A stretch of 64,000 bases of DNA from Heterobilharzia americana (GCA_944470555.2 OX104127.1:152225776-152289775), one strand, 5' to 3'. Shown: positions 12,195 through 23,499, counted from the first letter of the stretch. Notes: a model not told the origin generated them from the sequence alone. Program-made: numbers and translations.

Positions 12195-12325
12195 ATATGT
12201 ATTTCATATTCGGATGTTTATTTGATATGGCACGCAGTGATACGGTATTATTTAATGGACAACATTTTCGACAGAATTCATTGCTCACATTCATATAAAT
12301 AAACTAACACTATGTCTTTTATCAA
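12195..12325 (-). repeat. Solo Penelope-like terminal repeat, degenerate
   Basis: RC carries a diverged hairpin-GAAAATGTTGTCC segment followed by ACCGTATCACTGCGTGCCAT and ATCAAATAAAC. That end matches the sequence just past the terminal repeat at 56.41 kb (ACTGTATGCCATATAGCAAA). Assigned by order and partial identity. Confidence 0.5.
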
Positions 12326-12850
12326 ATAAACAATCCAATATGAAACTGTACTTTACAACAGAGGCCAGGTATTAAATATTGAATGCATTCGCCTATGCCA
12401 GGAAAAAATAATTGTTGTGAAACAGGCAGTAATCTGTTGAAGACCAAAGCGGAGTGAAGACCTCATACCTCCTTTCCTCAGAAATTTTCTTCTCACAGTA
12501 CTGATTTGACAAAACCAGTCAAGACAAAAAGATCAAACTGCATAATAATAGACATTTCAAATGCACTAATAATTAACGCAGAAATACGTGAGACAGAGGA
12601 AGAATTGAAGATTTAACAAAACGTAATATTTCTTTTATCTACTTCGTAGACAGAAAGCAGCATATTGCAATTTAATGGCCAATAATAAGTATGCAAACAG
12701 TCCGCAAAAATCAGTCGCCTTCTGCCACGAGGCTCGCTTCCGAAAATAATATGGAGGAAATATTTATCATAATCGAGACCAGAATCATAAAATTATTTGA
12801 GCTTAAAAGTAATACCTAAAACTTTCTTTGATACCACTATCAATCCAAAA
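12326..12850. other. Spacer, nothing recognised
   Basis: About 0.5 kb between the terminal repeat and the RTE copy; no feature was seen. Confidence 0.45.
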
Positions 12851-12879
12851 ATTATTATTTGTAGCCCCAGTTCCTAGTG

Positions 12880-15800
12880 GAACATAAGACTTCGCTAGCA
12901 CATCCCCACTTCACTCTCTTCTCTGCAGTCTTTTGAACCTGGCTCCACGACTGCCCACAAGCTTCCATTTCTTCCTCACAAAATCTCCTCCATGTCACCC
13001 TAGGACGCCCAACTCGTCGTTCCCCATTTGGCTTCTACTCGAAGGCCTGGCTTGGCCTGGCGCATGATGTCCCCAGTTAGTCTTCTCAGTGTATGTCCAA
13101 TTCAATCCATCTCCACTATCTTCTGCATATTTGTTGGGCGATGGATTCTTTGTTGGTTCGTTACAAGACCAGAGTTTCTTGTTGCTTATTCTCATTATTC
13201 TGGCCATCTGATCTTCAGTATCGAGGCAACGTAGGCAGCTGTTGATGAATGTCTGTAGTTTCTTGGGAGTGTTTTACGTGACGCACCAAGTCTCTCAACC
13301 ACCACATAGAAGCACTGACTTGACGTTGGTGTTGAAAACCCGAATCTTATTCTTTATGTTGAGTTGAGTTGAGTGCAGTGCAGTAGATCGCCACACTGAT
13401 CTCCACAGATTAATGAAGACCTGCTTGCTGTCTTTCCGATCCTGGCTTTGACATCCTCATCTATGCGTGTGCCGCCTGTAGTTGAGACGATGCTGCCTAG
13501 GTAGGTTTCTCCCGTTGTTGTTGTTGGTTGGGTATCTTCACCACCTCCGTCTTCTCTACGCTCACCTGAAGGAAGTCCCATCCTAGCTGTCCCACCTCGC
13601 CTCTTCTGCCAACTTGTCAGTTTTTGCCTGTAGATCTTCGAGTCTGTGTGACAAGACATTAGACATAAATCTTCATCGTTGGCGAAATCCAAATCTCCTA
13701 AGGTCTCTTCATCGGTCCAGCGTATGCCCGCCTTCTCGCTCCTCACAGTTTGTTGCATGATCAAGTCCACCACAGTCAGAAAGAAGATCGGTGATAGTAG
13801 GCAGCAACCTTGTCTTAATCCTGTCCTCACTTCAAAGGCATCGCCGAGCTTTCCATTGTGAATCACTTAGCATGTAGCATCATATAGCATGTAGCTGCTT
13901 AATGAGGTTGATAAAGGTTTGTGGTACTAAAACAGAAGTGTTGAGTCAGCTGCCTGCTGAATTACTTCTCGATCGACGCTATCGAAGGCCTTTTCAAAGT
14001 CGATGAAGTTGAGGTAGAGAGTTGCCATTCTGCCATTATATGCTCTGTTCTATGATGATGCGTAGCGTAGCGCTGCAGTTTGATCCGCAAATGATTTGTT
14101 TATCCCGAAGCCAGTCAGCCTGTTCTGGTCGTAATTTTGAATGCGGAGCATTCTTTTTAGTCTCTCCAGAATGACGTTTGCTTGGAGTGGACAGAGGTGG
14201 AGAATGATTCCGAGACAGTTCTTGCAAAGAATTAAGTCTCCGTTCTTCGGTAGTTTGACAAGATAGCTGTTCTTGCACTAGGCAGGTACCTTTCCTTCCT
14301 TCCTTCCTTCCTTCCTTCCTTCCTTCCTTCCTTCCTTCCTTCCTTCCTTCCTTCCTTCCTTCCTTCCTTCCTTCCTTCCTTCCTTCCTTCCTTCCTTCCT
14401 TCCTTCCAAACCTTCTGCAGTAGAGGTGTGAGCGTGTCCGTTGATGTCTCTATCTCTGTTTTCAGCGCTTCTGGAGGAATTCCATCTAGTCCTTATGCTT
14501 TCTCGAATTTCAGCAACTTTACGGCATTCAGGACGTCACTTCTGCTGTTGTCAGAGGGCTTGTGTTCACTGATAGCTTTGTGGCTTCGCTGGTGGTGGTA
14601 TTTCTGGACGAGTTACAGGTGGTGGTGGTGGTGATCGTGGTGGTCGATTCAAAGTTTGTTGAAGTGGTCAAACCGTCGTTTCCTTTGTTTCTGCTCTTTG
14701 GTAACTTGCTTTCCTTCACTATCTCTCATTGGTTTCATCTGCGTTGATCTCTTCCCTCCCACATAGTAACCTGGTTACTTGATACAGTGTTGTCAGGTCT
14801 CTCTTACCTGCAGCCTGTTCTGCTTCACTTGCCAATGTGTGTTGTAGAAGTGTCTTTTGTCTTTGCATGCACTCTTCTTCACTTCTTTGTCCAGTGTAGT
14901 GTTTCATAGGTTGTGTTCAGTTCCTCTCTCCGTTGTTCATCCCTGCACCACACTGGTTCATCTTCTGCTTCACCATCTTCCTCTCCCTGCTCTATCAGCT
15001 CCCATGTGTCCGTCAAGATCCATTCCTTGTCTTGCTTCCTCTTCCTTCCTAACACGGTTATGCGGGTTTCCTTCCACGTCGTTTTCACAGAGTTCCAGTG
15101 TTCTTCCACACAGGTTTCCTTGGGGATGTTGCTCAATGTCTCCCATTTTATCCTGATGACTGAGGTGAAGATGTCTTTTGTAGTTTTGTCCTCCAGTTCC
15201 TGTTCTGGGTGTTGGACTTGAACTGTGGTCGTCTATCACCAGCTTCCTTGAAGGCTTTCGACTTGATTTTGACTGTAGGTCCCTTGCACTAGATAGTGAG
15301 TGGTCTGAACCTGCTTGCATCTGCTCCTCTTCTTGATCATGTGTCAAGTAGGCTGTGTCTCCACTTTCTTCAGATTGAGATGAAGTCGATCTGATTTTGA
15401 GTGTAGTGTGTCCATCTGGTGAAGTCCATGTCGCCTTGTGAATATCCTTGTGTTTGAACACACTGCTTCCAATCGCCGAATTGTTGACTGCACAGAATTC
15501 TGCAAAAACAGTTCTCCATTCCCACTCATCATTTCACCGAGTGCTTCTCGACCCATGATGAGTTCTCCTTCGGTGTTGTCTGCTCCACGCAGTTTGGCAT
15601 TCATGTCACCACAACTATTAGAATTTCGATGTCGCCAACTGAGGTCTTGTTCATCACTGATTGCAGTTGTCTATAGAATTCCTCTGTAGAATTCTCTTCG
15701 TCTGCATTATTTGTAGGTGCGTGGTGTAGCATTGTACGATTGTGACTTTGCTTCCTTTTGAGTTGAATCTTGCTGTCATAGTCTTGATCCTGGAGGAGAT

Positions 15801-16064
15801 TGAATCCTACTGCATGAGAGCCTTCGATGTTCTTGGAGACATCATGATAGTCACTCGAAAACTCAGTGTGCTCGTGGTTGTCGTCTGAGTGACAATATCA
15901 GAGTAGATTATCAACTCCTCTCCAGTTGACAGTTTGCAGAGTCCTCTTCCATTCTATCTGCTTTCGCAGATCCCAAGCACTTCCATGCCATACCTCCCCA
16001 TCTCTTTTGCAATCTGGACAGCCTTGCTAGCTTCAAACAGTGTGCGGACATTCCGTGTCCCCAT
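12880..16064 (-). pseudogene. RTE ORF2-type protein (endonuclease + reverse transcriptase), broken
   Basis: Minus strand. The start region at 16,064 begins MGTRNVRTLFEASK, the usual N-terminus of the AP-type endonuclease of RTE elements. The pieces over 15,344-15,604 and 14,879-15,136 continue the endonuclease and linker. RT pieces are at 14,036-14,278 (KLRPEQADW...TLRIIIEQSI) and 13,354-13,866 (IHNGKLGDAFEV, RTGLRQGCCLLSP). The catalytic FADD is FAND (codons at 13,675-13,686), replacing the first catalytic Asp by Asn. The C-terminal GSIVSTTGG...DEDVKARIGK stretch follows before another frameshift. Several nonsense codons and frameshifts rule out a full-length protein. Confidence 0.9.
14290..14407. 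repeat. (CCTT)n microsatellite inside RTE copy 1, ~118 bp
   Basis: About 29 tandem tetranucleotide units lie within the RT part of the element. The same site in copy 2 has only ~38 bp. Surrounding positions are otherwise nearly identical, so the whole 80 bp length difference between the copies lies here. Confidence 0.97.
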
Positions 16065-16825
16065 GTTTACTTTTGCTTTCGTTGAGAGAGTGGAGACACA
16101 TCGGCCGACTTGCTTCCCGAAGGCTTTCACCAACCGGCATCATTTCGTCTCCCCAATTCCAGTGAGGAATAGGTTGTTTTTTGTATTTTCCTGTGCTTTT
16201 AAACTTCTTTGGCGGTCAGATTGATTTTACGGGGTAGGGTTGCTGGCCCTATGCCCACCCTCCCATATTTATCCAGGCTTAGGACCGGCTAGTAACTGGT
16301 GAACCTGTTACCTAGGCGAGGTTAATTTAATTTCCTGCCTGAAGTCTACTTTATTTTGTCGGCTTACAACTGACACTGAAAGCAGTTTCCATGGGCTTCG
16401 TTTCTGGAAGAGCATTCAAAATTCTAGAAGATGCCCATGGTTTAATTTTGAGCTTTCCACCTCAGTAAATCGTTTGCTTTTTTGATCTTGTTCCAACTGA
16501 TCATGAAGTCTATGAGGCACTTTCAAAATGAAGCCTGTTAATTACTAAGCCTTTAAGAGACGATAACAATGGTTATTAGTCACTACTGGAAGACTGACCT
16601 ATTAATCACTGTTAGGGATGAACATTTTCCTTATTTCTCTGACTTAATTATTCTTGGTTTTTAAATTCTTTCTGTCCTCATCTCTCAAAAGTGTTATATT
16701 TCATAAAACTCGCTAGTGTTCTGATTAGCTGTCGTGCCTTTCAATTTGCTAGCTATCCCATGTCATTCTAAGCCATTGCAGCTTTGTATGTAGTATCAAA
16801 ATTTACTAACATATATTTCGGTTAC

Positions 16826-17008
16826 TCACAGAGGAATTTAGGACGTGTGTTTCATCCTATTTCGGACTTGTCAGCTGTATGTAACTGCATCCTAGTGTGT
16901 AGTGTTGTTCCCACTGAGGCTAGAACCCAGTACCCTTCACTTCAAACGCCAAAGCGTTAATCACTAGGCCACTGGGGTACGGTAGCCATCTCTAGTGAAT
17001 TGAGTGGC
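16826..17008 (-). mobile_element. Hammerhead-containing SINE, minus orientation, abutting the RTE 5' end
   Basis: RC gives a tRNA-like head (from ~16,975 down to ~16,905) and then CTGACAA, stem II, GAAAC, a GTC triplet and CTAAATTCC. One core position differs from CTGANGA, so activity is doubtful. It starts within ~10 bp of the 5' boundary of RTE copy 1. Confidence 0.78.
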
Positions 17009-17345
17009 AGTTGTTGTAATGATACTAGTAACTTTCCGTTGTTATACAGGGCCGAATTACTTGACCTTTGTTAGTAGATGGGCTCCTAAGCGGACGCCTC
17101 GATACTCCCGAATAATCATGATGCTATATTGATCGTGGTGGCTAGCAGGTACATCCAGCTGACAAGTCACAAGTAGGATGAAGTGAGCATCCTGGATTCC
17201 TCTGCTAGTCACCACAATCGCTGTAACATCATGAATAGCCGGGAGTATCGAAGCATCCACATAGGAGCCCATCTGCCAAAAGCGGAGGTGGAGGATTTCG
17301 GCTCTGTATAGCAACGGGAAATTACGAGTATTATTGCAATAACGT
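17009..17345 (+). mobile_element. Hammerhead unit flanked by ~105 bp inverted repeats
   Basis: Left arm ~17,009-17,112 and right arm ~17,240-17,345 are inverted copies of the SINE tail (blocks TGGGCTCCTAAGCGGACGCC and GCATCCACATAGGAGCCCAT), roughly 80% identical by eye. Between them is a hammerhead relic without the tRNA head: CTGACAAGTC, TAGGATGAAG, then ATC and CTGGATTCC. The 85-codon minus frame over the right arm is a shadow. The arrangement would fold back over its full length. Confidence 0.75.
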
Positions 17346-17617
17346 CACAAGTTTCTTAGAAGACTGAAAGCAGTTAGTATACAGTGATCTTTATGAAAAA
17401 AAGCCCAAACACCATGCTGACACCACGTCATTATAGGTGATCCAGAATAAAGAAAGATATGTTTGGATCCTCCAGTGATTCAGCTGAAAATGGCTAGCAG
17501 GACTTAAGAGTCTATAAATAAGTCCTCCATGGCAACGTATTGCATTTTAAGACAGTATCCACCGCAGACTATTGTCAGTTGCAGGACCGTTGAAAACTGT
17601 GTATCACCAGGCCACTT

Positions 17618-18148
17618 CACTGCACTCAACTCAACTCAACATAAAGAATAAGATTCGGGTTTTCAACACCAACGTCAAGTCAGTGCTTCTATGTGGTGGT
17701 TGAGAGACTTGGTGCGTCACGTAAAACACTCCCAAGAAACTACAGACATTCATCAACAGCTGCCTACGTTGCCTCGATACTGAAGATCAGATGGCCAGAA
17801 TAATGAGAATAAGCAACAAGAAACTCTGGTCTTGTAACGAACCAACAAAGAATCCATCGCCCAACAAATATGCAGAAGATAGTGGAGATGGATTGAATTG
17901 GACATACACTGAGAAGACTAACTGGGGACATCATGCGCCAGGCCAAGCCAGGCCTTCGAGTAGAAGCCAAATGGGGAACGACGAGTTGGGCGTCCTAGGG
18001 TGACATGGAGGAGATTTTGTGAGGAAGAAATGGAAGCTTGTGGGCAGTCGTGGAGCCAGGTTCAAAAGACTGCAGAGAAGAGAGTGAAGTGGGGATGTGC
18101 TAGCGAAGTCTTATGTTCCACTAGGAACTCGGGGACAAATAATAATTA
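17618..18148 (+). mobile_element. 5'-truncated RTE fragment, inverted relative to copy 1
   Basis: Matches the 3' ~0.53 kb of the RTE copies, in the opposite orientation to copy 1, starting at CACTGCACTCAACTCAAC and ending in an AATAATAATTA tail. The 70-codon frame at 17,791-18,003 is identical to those in both long copies, so divergence is minimal. 5' truncation is typical of LINE insertion. Confidence 0.9.
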
Positions 18149-18950
18149 TGATAACGGCTAGTTTAATTAGAATTCAGATGATACGGTCCAGTTTGTGAAG
18201 TATAAGTTAACAAAAATAATCAACTTATATGAATCGACAATGATATCTAAAATAGATGATTCTCAAGAAATCTTTTTACAGTGGTAGGCACAGACTGGTA
18301 ACTGTTTCTTTCTGAACATATAGGTCTGATATCAATCTTTCAATGGCTACTCTGCTAAAGCCGTTGTTCCTTCTCTAGTTCAATTTTGTTTTTCCCATCT
18401 GTGGACCCAGAGAACGTTTTTCTATCTGACAGCGGTCCGTTAGCCTTACACGTGCACACCTGTTACTGACAAATCTCTGTTCTTTCTGAGCTGCTTGAGT
18501 TCTTCTCAATACTTCTGTGTTAAGTAGCAGCGTGTCTCTCTTTTCGTATTAAATTACCTCTCTTGACGGTCAGCAATGGCTGATTTGAAGTGCTCAAAAG
18601 CTTGTTCAGAGAATACAGCGAAATTCGCGGTTTTTCTGTTGATCATGTTTCCAAAGTGTACATGCATATGAAGTCTGCTGTCATTTTGGTTCACATCGTG
18701 AAATTTTTGTGTCAGATTGGATCTCCAGCCATAAAGCAGACAGCGATACTGACGAGTAGTAAACCACTGACTGGTAACTACGGAATGGCCAATTTCATGT
18801 TGTTTAGTAATAAAACACAAATTTCCTGCAATCATTGGTAAACCTTACATGAAAACTAACATTTAACATTGTATGACTTTATGACTGAGACGGCTAAGAG
18901 TCGCTATGCTGATTTGGAAAGTATTATTCATTACACTGGTTGCTCGCTGG
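18149..18950. other. Spacer with an unassigned 93-codon minus frame
   Basis: A minus frame over 18,554-18,835 starts MIAGNLCFITKQHEIG. It has no domain I recognise and overlaps a plus frame of similar length, so neither is convincing as coding. No family repeat was identified. Confidence 0.3.
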
Positions 18951-18954
18951 AGAG

Positions 18955-19200
18955 CAACCTGTTTTTCTTGTCTAATCCCTAGTGCTGACTGAATTCTATC
19001 GAGCATTTTTAAATGTGGTCACCAAGCTAAGTGGTTCAGCACCGTGGTGCACTTTGATGCACGTTAGTTGGTTGAGCACAGTTGACACGAAGCCCTTCAC
19101 TTAGGTTTTGTGCTAGGTGATGAGCGCCAAGAAGCACGAAACCTAAATGAAAGGCTTCCTGCCTATTGTCTCCAAACAACTAGGAGTATCATTTGTTCTT
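18955..19200 (-). mobile_element. tRNA-derived SINE (non-hammerhead family), rearranged copy
   Basis: Carries the family body (GTGCTGACTGAATTCTATCG, then AATGTGGTCACCAAGCTAAG). At ~19,062-19,190 the next part appears twice in opposite orientations: TAGTTGGTTGAGC...TTAGGTTTTGTGCT, then AAGCACGAAACCTAA...CCAAACAACTA. This makes a ~50 bp-arm hairpin with a ~20 bp loop. The tRNA-like head is missing. Confidence 0.65.
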
Positions 19201-20439
19201 GATACAGCTAATCTACTATGATTCCTTCATAAATTCTTTGCTAAGCAGTAGGCTGGCTTATAGCCATGAGAAATCACCATTTAAAACATTAGCCTAAAAA
19301 CGAATTTCGCTGTGTTTTTAGTAAAACGTATATAAGAGGTGAATGAAAACGCTTGGTTCTTAGATATGCAGAAGTTGAATTTTAAATCAAAATTTTATTT
19401 AGCAGGACCCTTGATTATTTCATTACTCGTTTCGATGGATCATTTCGTATCGCTGCATTTTCTAAAGTCACCCCACTTTTTCATGATAACAACTCCCGTT
19501 GCTTGATCTGCTTCAATAATAACCGCATCTAGATTTCTCTGATCGGTATCCGGTGGTTTCCTTCTTTCCTCAAATATCCTTCTGGATTTAACTACTGCAG
19601 ATATCGAGTATCGATTTATGACATCAGTTCTCATCACTAGTATTATAAGTAGTTGAACTGAACTTTTTCATCATTTACACTAATCTGCTTACAAAGTATG
19701 TGAAAATTGAAGCTATGGAATACTGAAGTTTATCTTGCTCAATGTCGGACTAGTTACAGTGAGGACGTGGGTGACATTACCTGCCAGCGACCTAACTTAT
19801 TTTTCCTAACTAATTAAGAAATGCCGAAATTATTCTAATGCTGTGGGCACAAGATGGTCGATTCCTATTCACCAATCAACTTTACCTATAGGCTGTTGAA
19901 CTAACCGTTAAAAGTTGAACTTAACTTATTCTTGACAGTCTAATCCTGTCAAGTCTGGAGACAAACAGACTGAGCAGCAATTGACCAAACCACTTTCATG
20001 TTAGGTATGTAGATATGGTCATCATTTGAGAAAACGTGATAGAAACCTCAAAAATATTTGGAATTCACGACAATGCATATTCAAAAATTTATTCTACAAT
20101 AGAATGTGAGTACGACGACGGTTTAATGTTTTAGGTTTGTTTCGCTGATGGAATGATTTCGGTACGTTCAAAAGAGGCAAGTATTTCCAAGACATTTACA
20201 CTAAGTGATTTTCAAATCATAACTTCTGCCTCAAGATTACACACATGGATTACTAGGGTCCCTTGTTAATAGGCCGGGGAAACTCTGTTTTGTAGATGAC
20301 CTGCATATTGATTTAGCTCTCTCTAAGTCGCTTCTATCTGAAAACAGATTTTCTATAGAGGTTCATCAGTGAATACCAAGGTTTACATGTGGAACAAAAT
20401 AATGGACAAGACAATAAATGAATCAGAGGAGTAGTTTCT
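19201..20439. other. 1.2 kb spacer, nothing recognised
   Basis: No recognisable gene or repeat. A 65-codon minus frame at 19,440-19,637 shows no domain. Confidence 0.4.
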
Positions 20440-20978
20440 GTACACTGTATTATCAGCAAGCACTTATCCAATGTCTGACTGGATTAAAAAGGTATGCATA
20501 AATAATGCCTTAGAGGAGGAAATGCAAAACTTCATCAAAGTCTTATTAGATAATAAATATCCCCTGAAATTTGTTTATCGTAACAGAAATGGCCAGCAAA
20601 AAACAACCACTCTGAAGATAAATCCAAAGAAAGGAGTATTTCACCCCACCGCATATCGCTGATTCACAAAATTTGACTGCCAAACAAAGAATTAAATCAG
20701 CCATCCAGAGAACATACTATACGGAGAAATTCAAAGCATTATGGAAGAAATAGGAATTGAATGATAGGGTCACATCCATTTGTGTTCATCAGCTTACAAA
20801 TCTAGAGAAGACCGGTCGGTCTATGCAAGTAAAGGCGATGAAATACATTTTAGAATTGCTACAACAACAAATCAAATCAAATGATCCCATTTATCTAAGC
20901 AATAGATGTCCTACCTCATCTATAGCTAAACCTATCACTATTACAGGTTACACGCTTGCCTTATATGCATATTTTTAA
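20440..20978 (+). pseudogene. Penelope-like element fragment (linker + GIY-YIG region)
   Basis: Plus strand. One frame reads LEEEMQNFIKVLLDNKYPLK, the helical stretch after the RT in PLEs. After a frameshift near 20,645 it continues AKQRIKSAIQRTYYTEKFKA and ELNDRVTSICVHQL, typical of the linker. After an apparent small deletion it ends with GRSMQVKAMKYILELLQQQI and CPTSSIAKPI, which resemble the GIY-YIG endonuclease of PLEs. The YIG box itself is lost. It is a dead 3' fragment. Confidence 0.75.
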
Positions 20979-21635
20979 CCGGTTTACAAGACTTATTTGG
21001 AACACACAGATAGTTTAGGGCTCCTTTCTGTATTCAAAAATAATTTGTTACATTAAACTCTTGATGATTCAATCTGAGTATCCCTTCCCATCTATTTTTT
21101 GTCCCGTAAACTAACATTTCGACTCTTTACTATGTCGATTTAAGAAAAACTAATTTACCCTTTGTCATACGAATGTGAATAACAAGTACTTTTGTGGCGA
21201 AATTGTTCGAAATGTATTGCGCAAATGTATCACACGTGTCATATAAACTGAGTCTTCCTATACTTTTGTCCAAATTTATTCTGAAGACCAACTGTTTCAA
21301 AAAAAATGTTGAATCAAGAATCTAGGTCTACAATGTTTTGCTAACTGCCTCCTAAAATCTGACATTAAGCAAGGTGCATTATCTCATCATGATATGTAGC
21401 TTAATAAACTAGTTCAGTGCTTGATTGGTAGATTATTATTAGCACATAAATCTAAAATGAATACATTGGTCATCAACTGGAGACAATTTATTGTACATCT
21501 TTCGTTGTCCTACCTGTCTCCTTCTAAAATTCCAACACAAATCAGAAGGGTAAAAAAAGAAAAATATCCACTAGACCCATCATATAGTAAATGGCTAAGA
21601 GTAAAATTATAACCAGACCCTAATTATCTGTCGAT
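20979..21635. other. Spacer, nothing recognised
   Basis: About 0.65 kb; a 63-codon plus frame at 21,421-21,612 has no recognisable domain. Confidence 0.4.
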
Positions 21636-21639
21636 ACTC

Positions 21640-21955
21640 CTAATAACCCGCTGCTATCCTAAATCGAATTGTTCTATCTCTGTTGGTAGATGGTCCCTTA
21701 TGCGGATTTCTTGATACTGCTTGAGTATTCATCCTGTTGTAGTTTACAAGTACCCATTAGTAATAACTGATACTCTCCGCACAAGAGGTGGCTTTCGTAA
21801 TTCAGTATCCTAGCGGATAACGCTCTGGCTATTGGAGTGGTGGTTACTGGGTTCGAGCCCCGGTGGGAATACCATCAATTACTGAGGGGCAAGTACATCC
21901 ATGAGAAGCGAAGCACAAAAGTAGAATTGTAAGTCCTGGATTCCACTACTAGCCA
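21640..21955 (+). mobile_element. Hammerhead-family SINE with left inverted tail, ribozyme degenerate
   Basis: Left inverted tail ~21,655-21,745 (TCTGTTGGTAGATGGTCCCT). tRNA-like head ~21,793-21,870 (CCTAGCGGATAACGCTCTGG; B box GGGTTCGAGCCC). The hammerhead region is damaged (CATGAGAAGCGAAGC in place of the core), but the downstream TCCTGGATTCCACTACTAGC is kept. Confidence 0.75.
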
Positions 21956-21964
21956 ATAAGTATT

Positions 21965-22220
21965 CTGAAACAGTGGGATCTAAAGTGTGAGTTTCATCCT
22001 GTTCGGGACTCATCAGCTTGATGTATTCAAGTTCCAGTGAGTTGTGGTATTCTCACTACGACTGGAACTCAGGACGAGTCACTTCAAAGGCTAGAGCATC
22101 ATCCACTATACCAGTAAGTCACAGTGGCCCCTCCTTGTGCAATGGATATAGTATAGTTTAGATGCTTAAGCTCGTATTTCCCGTCGTTAATTGAACCTTA
22201 CTAATCAGCCATTATTAGAA
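21965..22220 (-). mobile_element. Hammerhead-containing SINE, minus orientation, core intact
   Basis: The tRNA-like head reads on the minus strand from ~22,120 to ~22,045. The ribozyme occupies 21,971-22,030: CTGATGA (RC of 22,010-22,016), stem II GTCC/GGAT, GAAA (RC of 21,992-21,995), and a CTT triplet where GTC or ATC is usual. The distal tail begins near 22,175 (TATTTCCCGTCGTTAATTGA). Together with the copy at 21,640-21,955 it forms a convergent inverted pair. Confidence 0.8.
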
Positions 22221-23499
22221 GACTTAATTATTTTATTAAGTTTCATTCCACATATTTGAAACTGTCTCTCAAAATTGTAATGACTGTTGGTACAACATGT
22301 TCAGTCCAATGGTCAACAATAAAACCTTATAGCAATTGAAGTCAGATACTATGATTTACGCTATCATTCATTTATAAATTTCCTCCAGAAAGTGATTTTG
22401 CACCTGAAAAATGTGATGCTTCTGATGGTTTCCTTATGGAACAAAGTGTGACTATTCTAACAGAAGTATTTGTATACAGTTCATGGTCAGCCAACTCACA
22501 GCCGACTATTTCGCCTTCTAAAGGCAATGCTGGTTGTGTTGTGTTAATCCGTTTATACTGATGTTTTTCTGCAATATAACCACTAAATTTGGAAACTCAT
22601 ATAGCTATAAAGTGTATTTTGATTCACATGACGTTCTTAGTAAGGTCGCGGTGAACGATACTTGTTCTTATGTCATAGTGAAAACATGCGATTTTGTAAG
22701 CTGAAAAAGCTGAATTCAGCTTTTTGTCCCTGAAACTACCAAAAAGACACTGATAGCATTCATTCACTCGCTAGTAGGGCTTTCATTTCGTTTCAAAAGA
22801 GCACTATGACTTTCGTCAAAAGTCCAATAAAGACAATGATCACTTTATCTCATCTAGATCTTGGAATATGCCGTACATCCTTCAAAATGAAAAGACTTGT
22901 ATTGCGTTAGTGTTTGTTGAATTCATAGGGTACTAATGGTCTATGACTGAAAACAAAATTTAATAGTTAGTATCGTCTTTCTTATAACTTACACTGAAGT
23001 GAAGACATCTCGGTACAGTTAGCTCGCTGTTCAAAAAAATAAATGCATCATGTCAAACTCATCCCAACGCTTGTTTCGCTCAAATCAAGCCGAAGCCTAA
23101 TGTACACTGGTGTTTGCGAATATTCTTAGTTTTAAGTGAACTAACTGCTAGTATACACTCAAAACCCAAAGTTAAAAATCCTGTGGAGCACAGCTTTTTC
23201 AAAGTCATTGGTTTATATATTACACGTTTTTTACTTGAAATGACATGACAAATACTCTATCGAATATTCCCAGAACAGCTTAAGGATTTATTAATAAATG
23301 TCATGGAAAAGAACTATGTTAAGAAAGTTTCGCTTACATTCAAAAAGGATATTTGTGATCTAGGCTGATCCTGGAACTCAAGTGTTTTTTCCGTACAGTG
23401 CGCTAACTATTGCCTTACTGGACAAAATTATTCGGCGAAATTTGTTGGGGATCTGTTATACTGGTAATTAAAAGAAGAGATGCTTCAGTGAAGAAGATT
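22221..23499. other. 1.3 kb spacer, nothing recognised
   Basis: No supported gene or repeat. Confidence 0.45.

Larger units (their letters stand above)
12851..16818 (-). mobile_element. RTE-clade non-LTR retrotransposon, copy 1
   Basis: A ~4 kb element on the minus strand. Its 3' end is at the left, with an ATTATTATT tail typical of RTE elements; its 5' end is at 16,818, where identity with copy 2 stops. Order on the minus strand: ~0.75 kb 5' leader (16,065-16,818), endonuclease region, reverse transcriptase, C-terminal region. It is essentially identical to the copy at 29.43-33.32 kb apart from an internal microsatellite, two substitutions near 14,447-14,457, a one-base indel near 16,456 and small differences at the 3' tail junction. 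It is broken by many stops and frameshifts that copy 2 shares. It probably moved in trans from a common defective source (inference). Confidence 0.9.

Noticed and set aside
14428..14907. Several overlapping frames of 60-100 codons on the plus strand within RTE copy 1 (and the same in copy 2)
   Set aside because: They are antisense shadows of the RTE coding strand. Their composition follows GGT/GAA-rich stretches and they have no domain.
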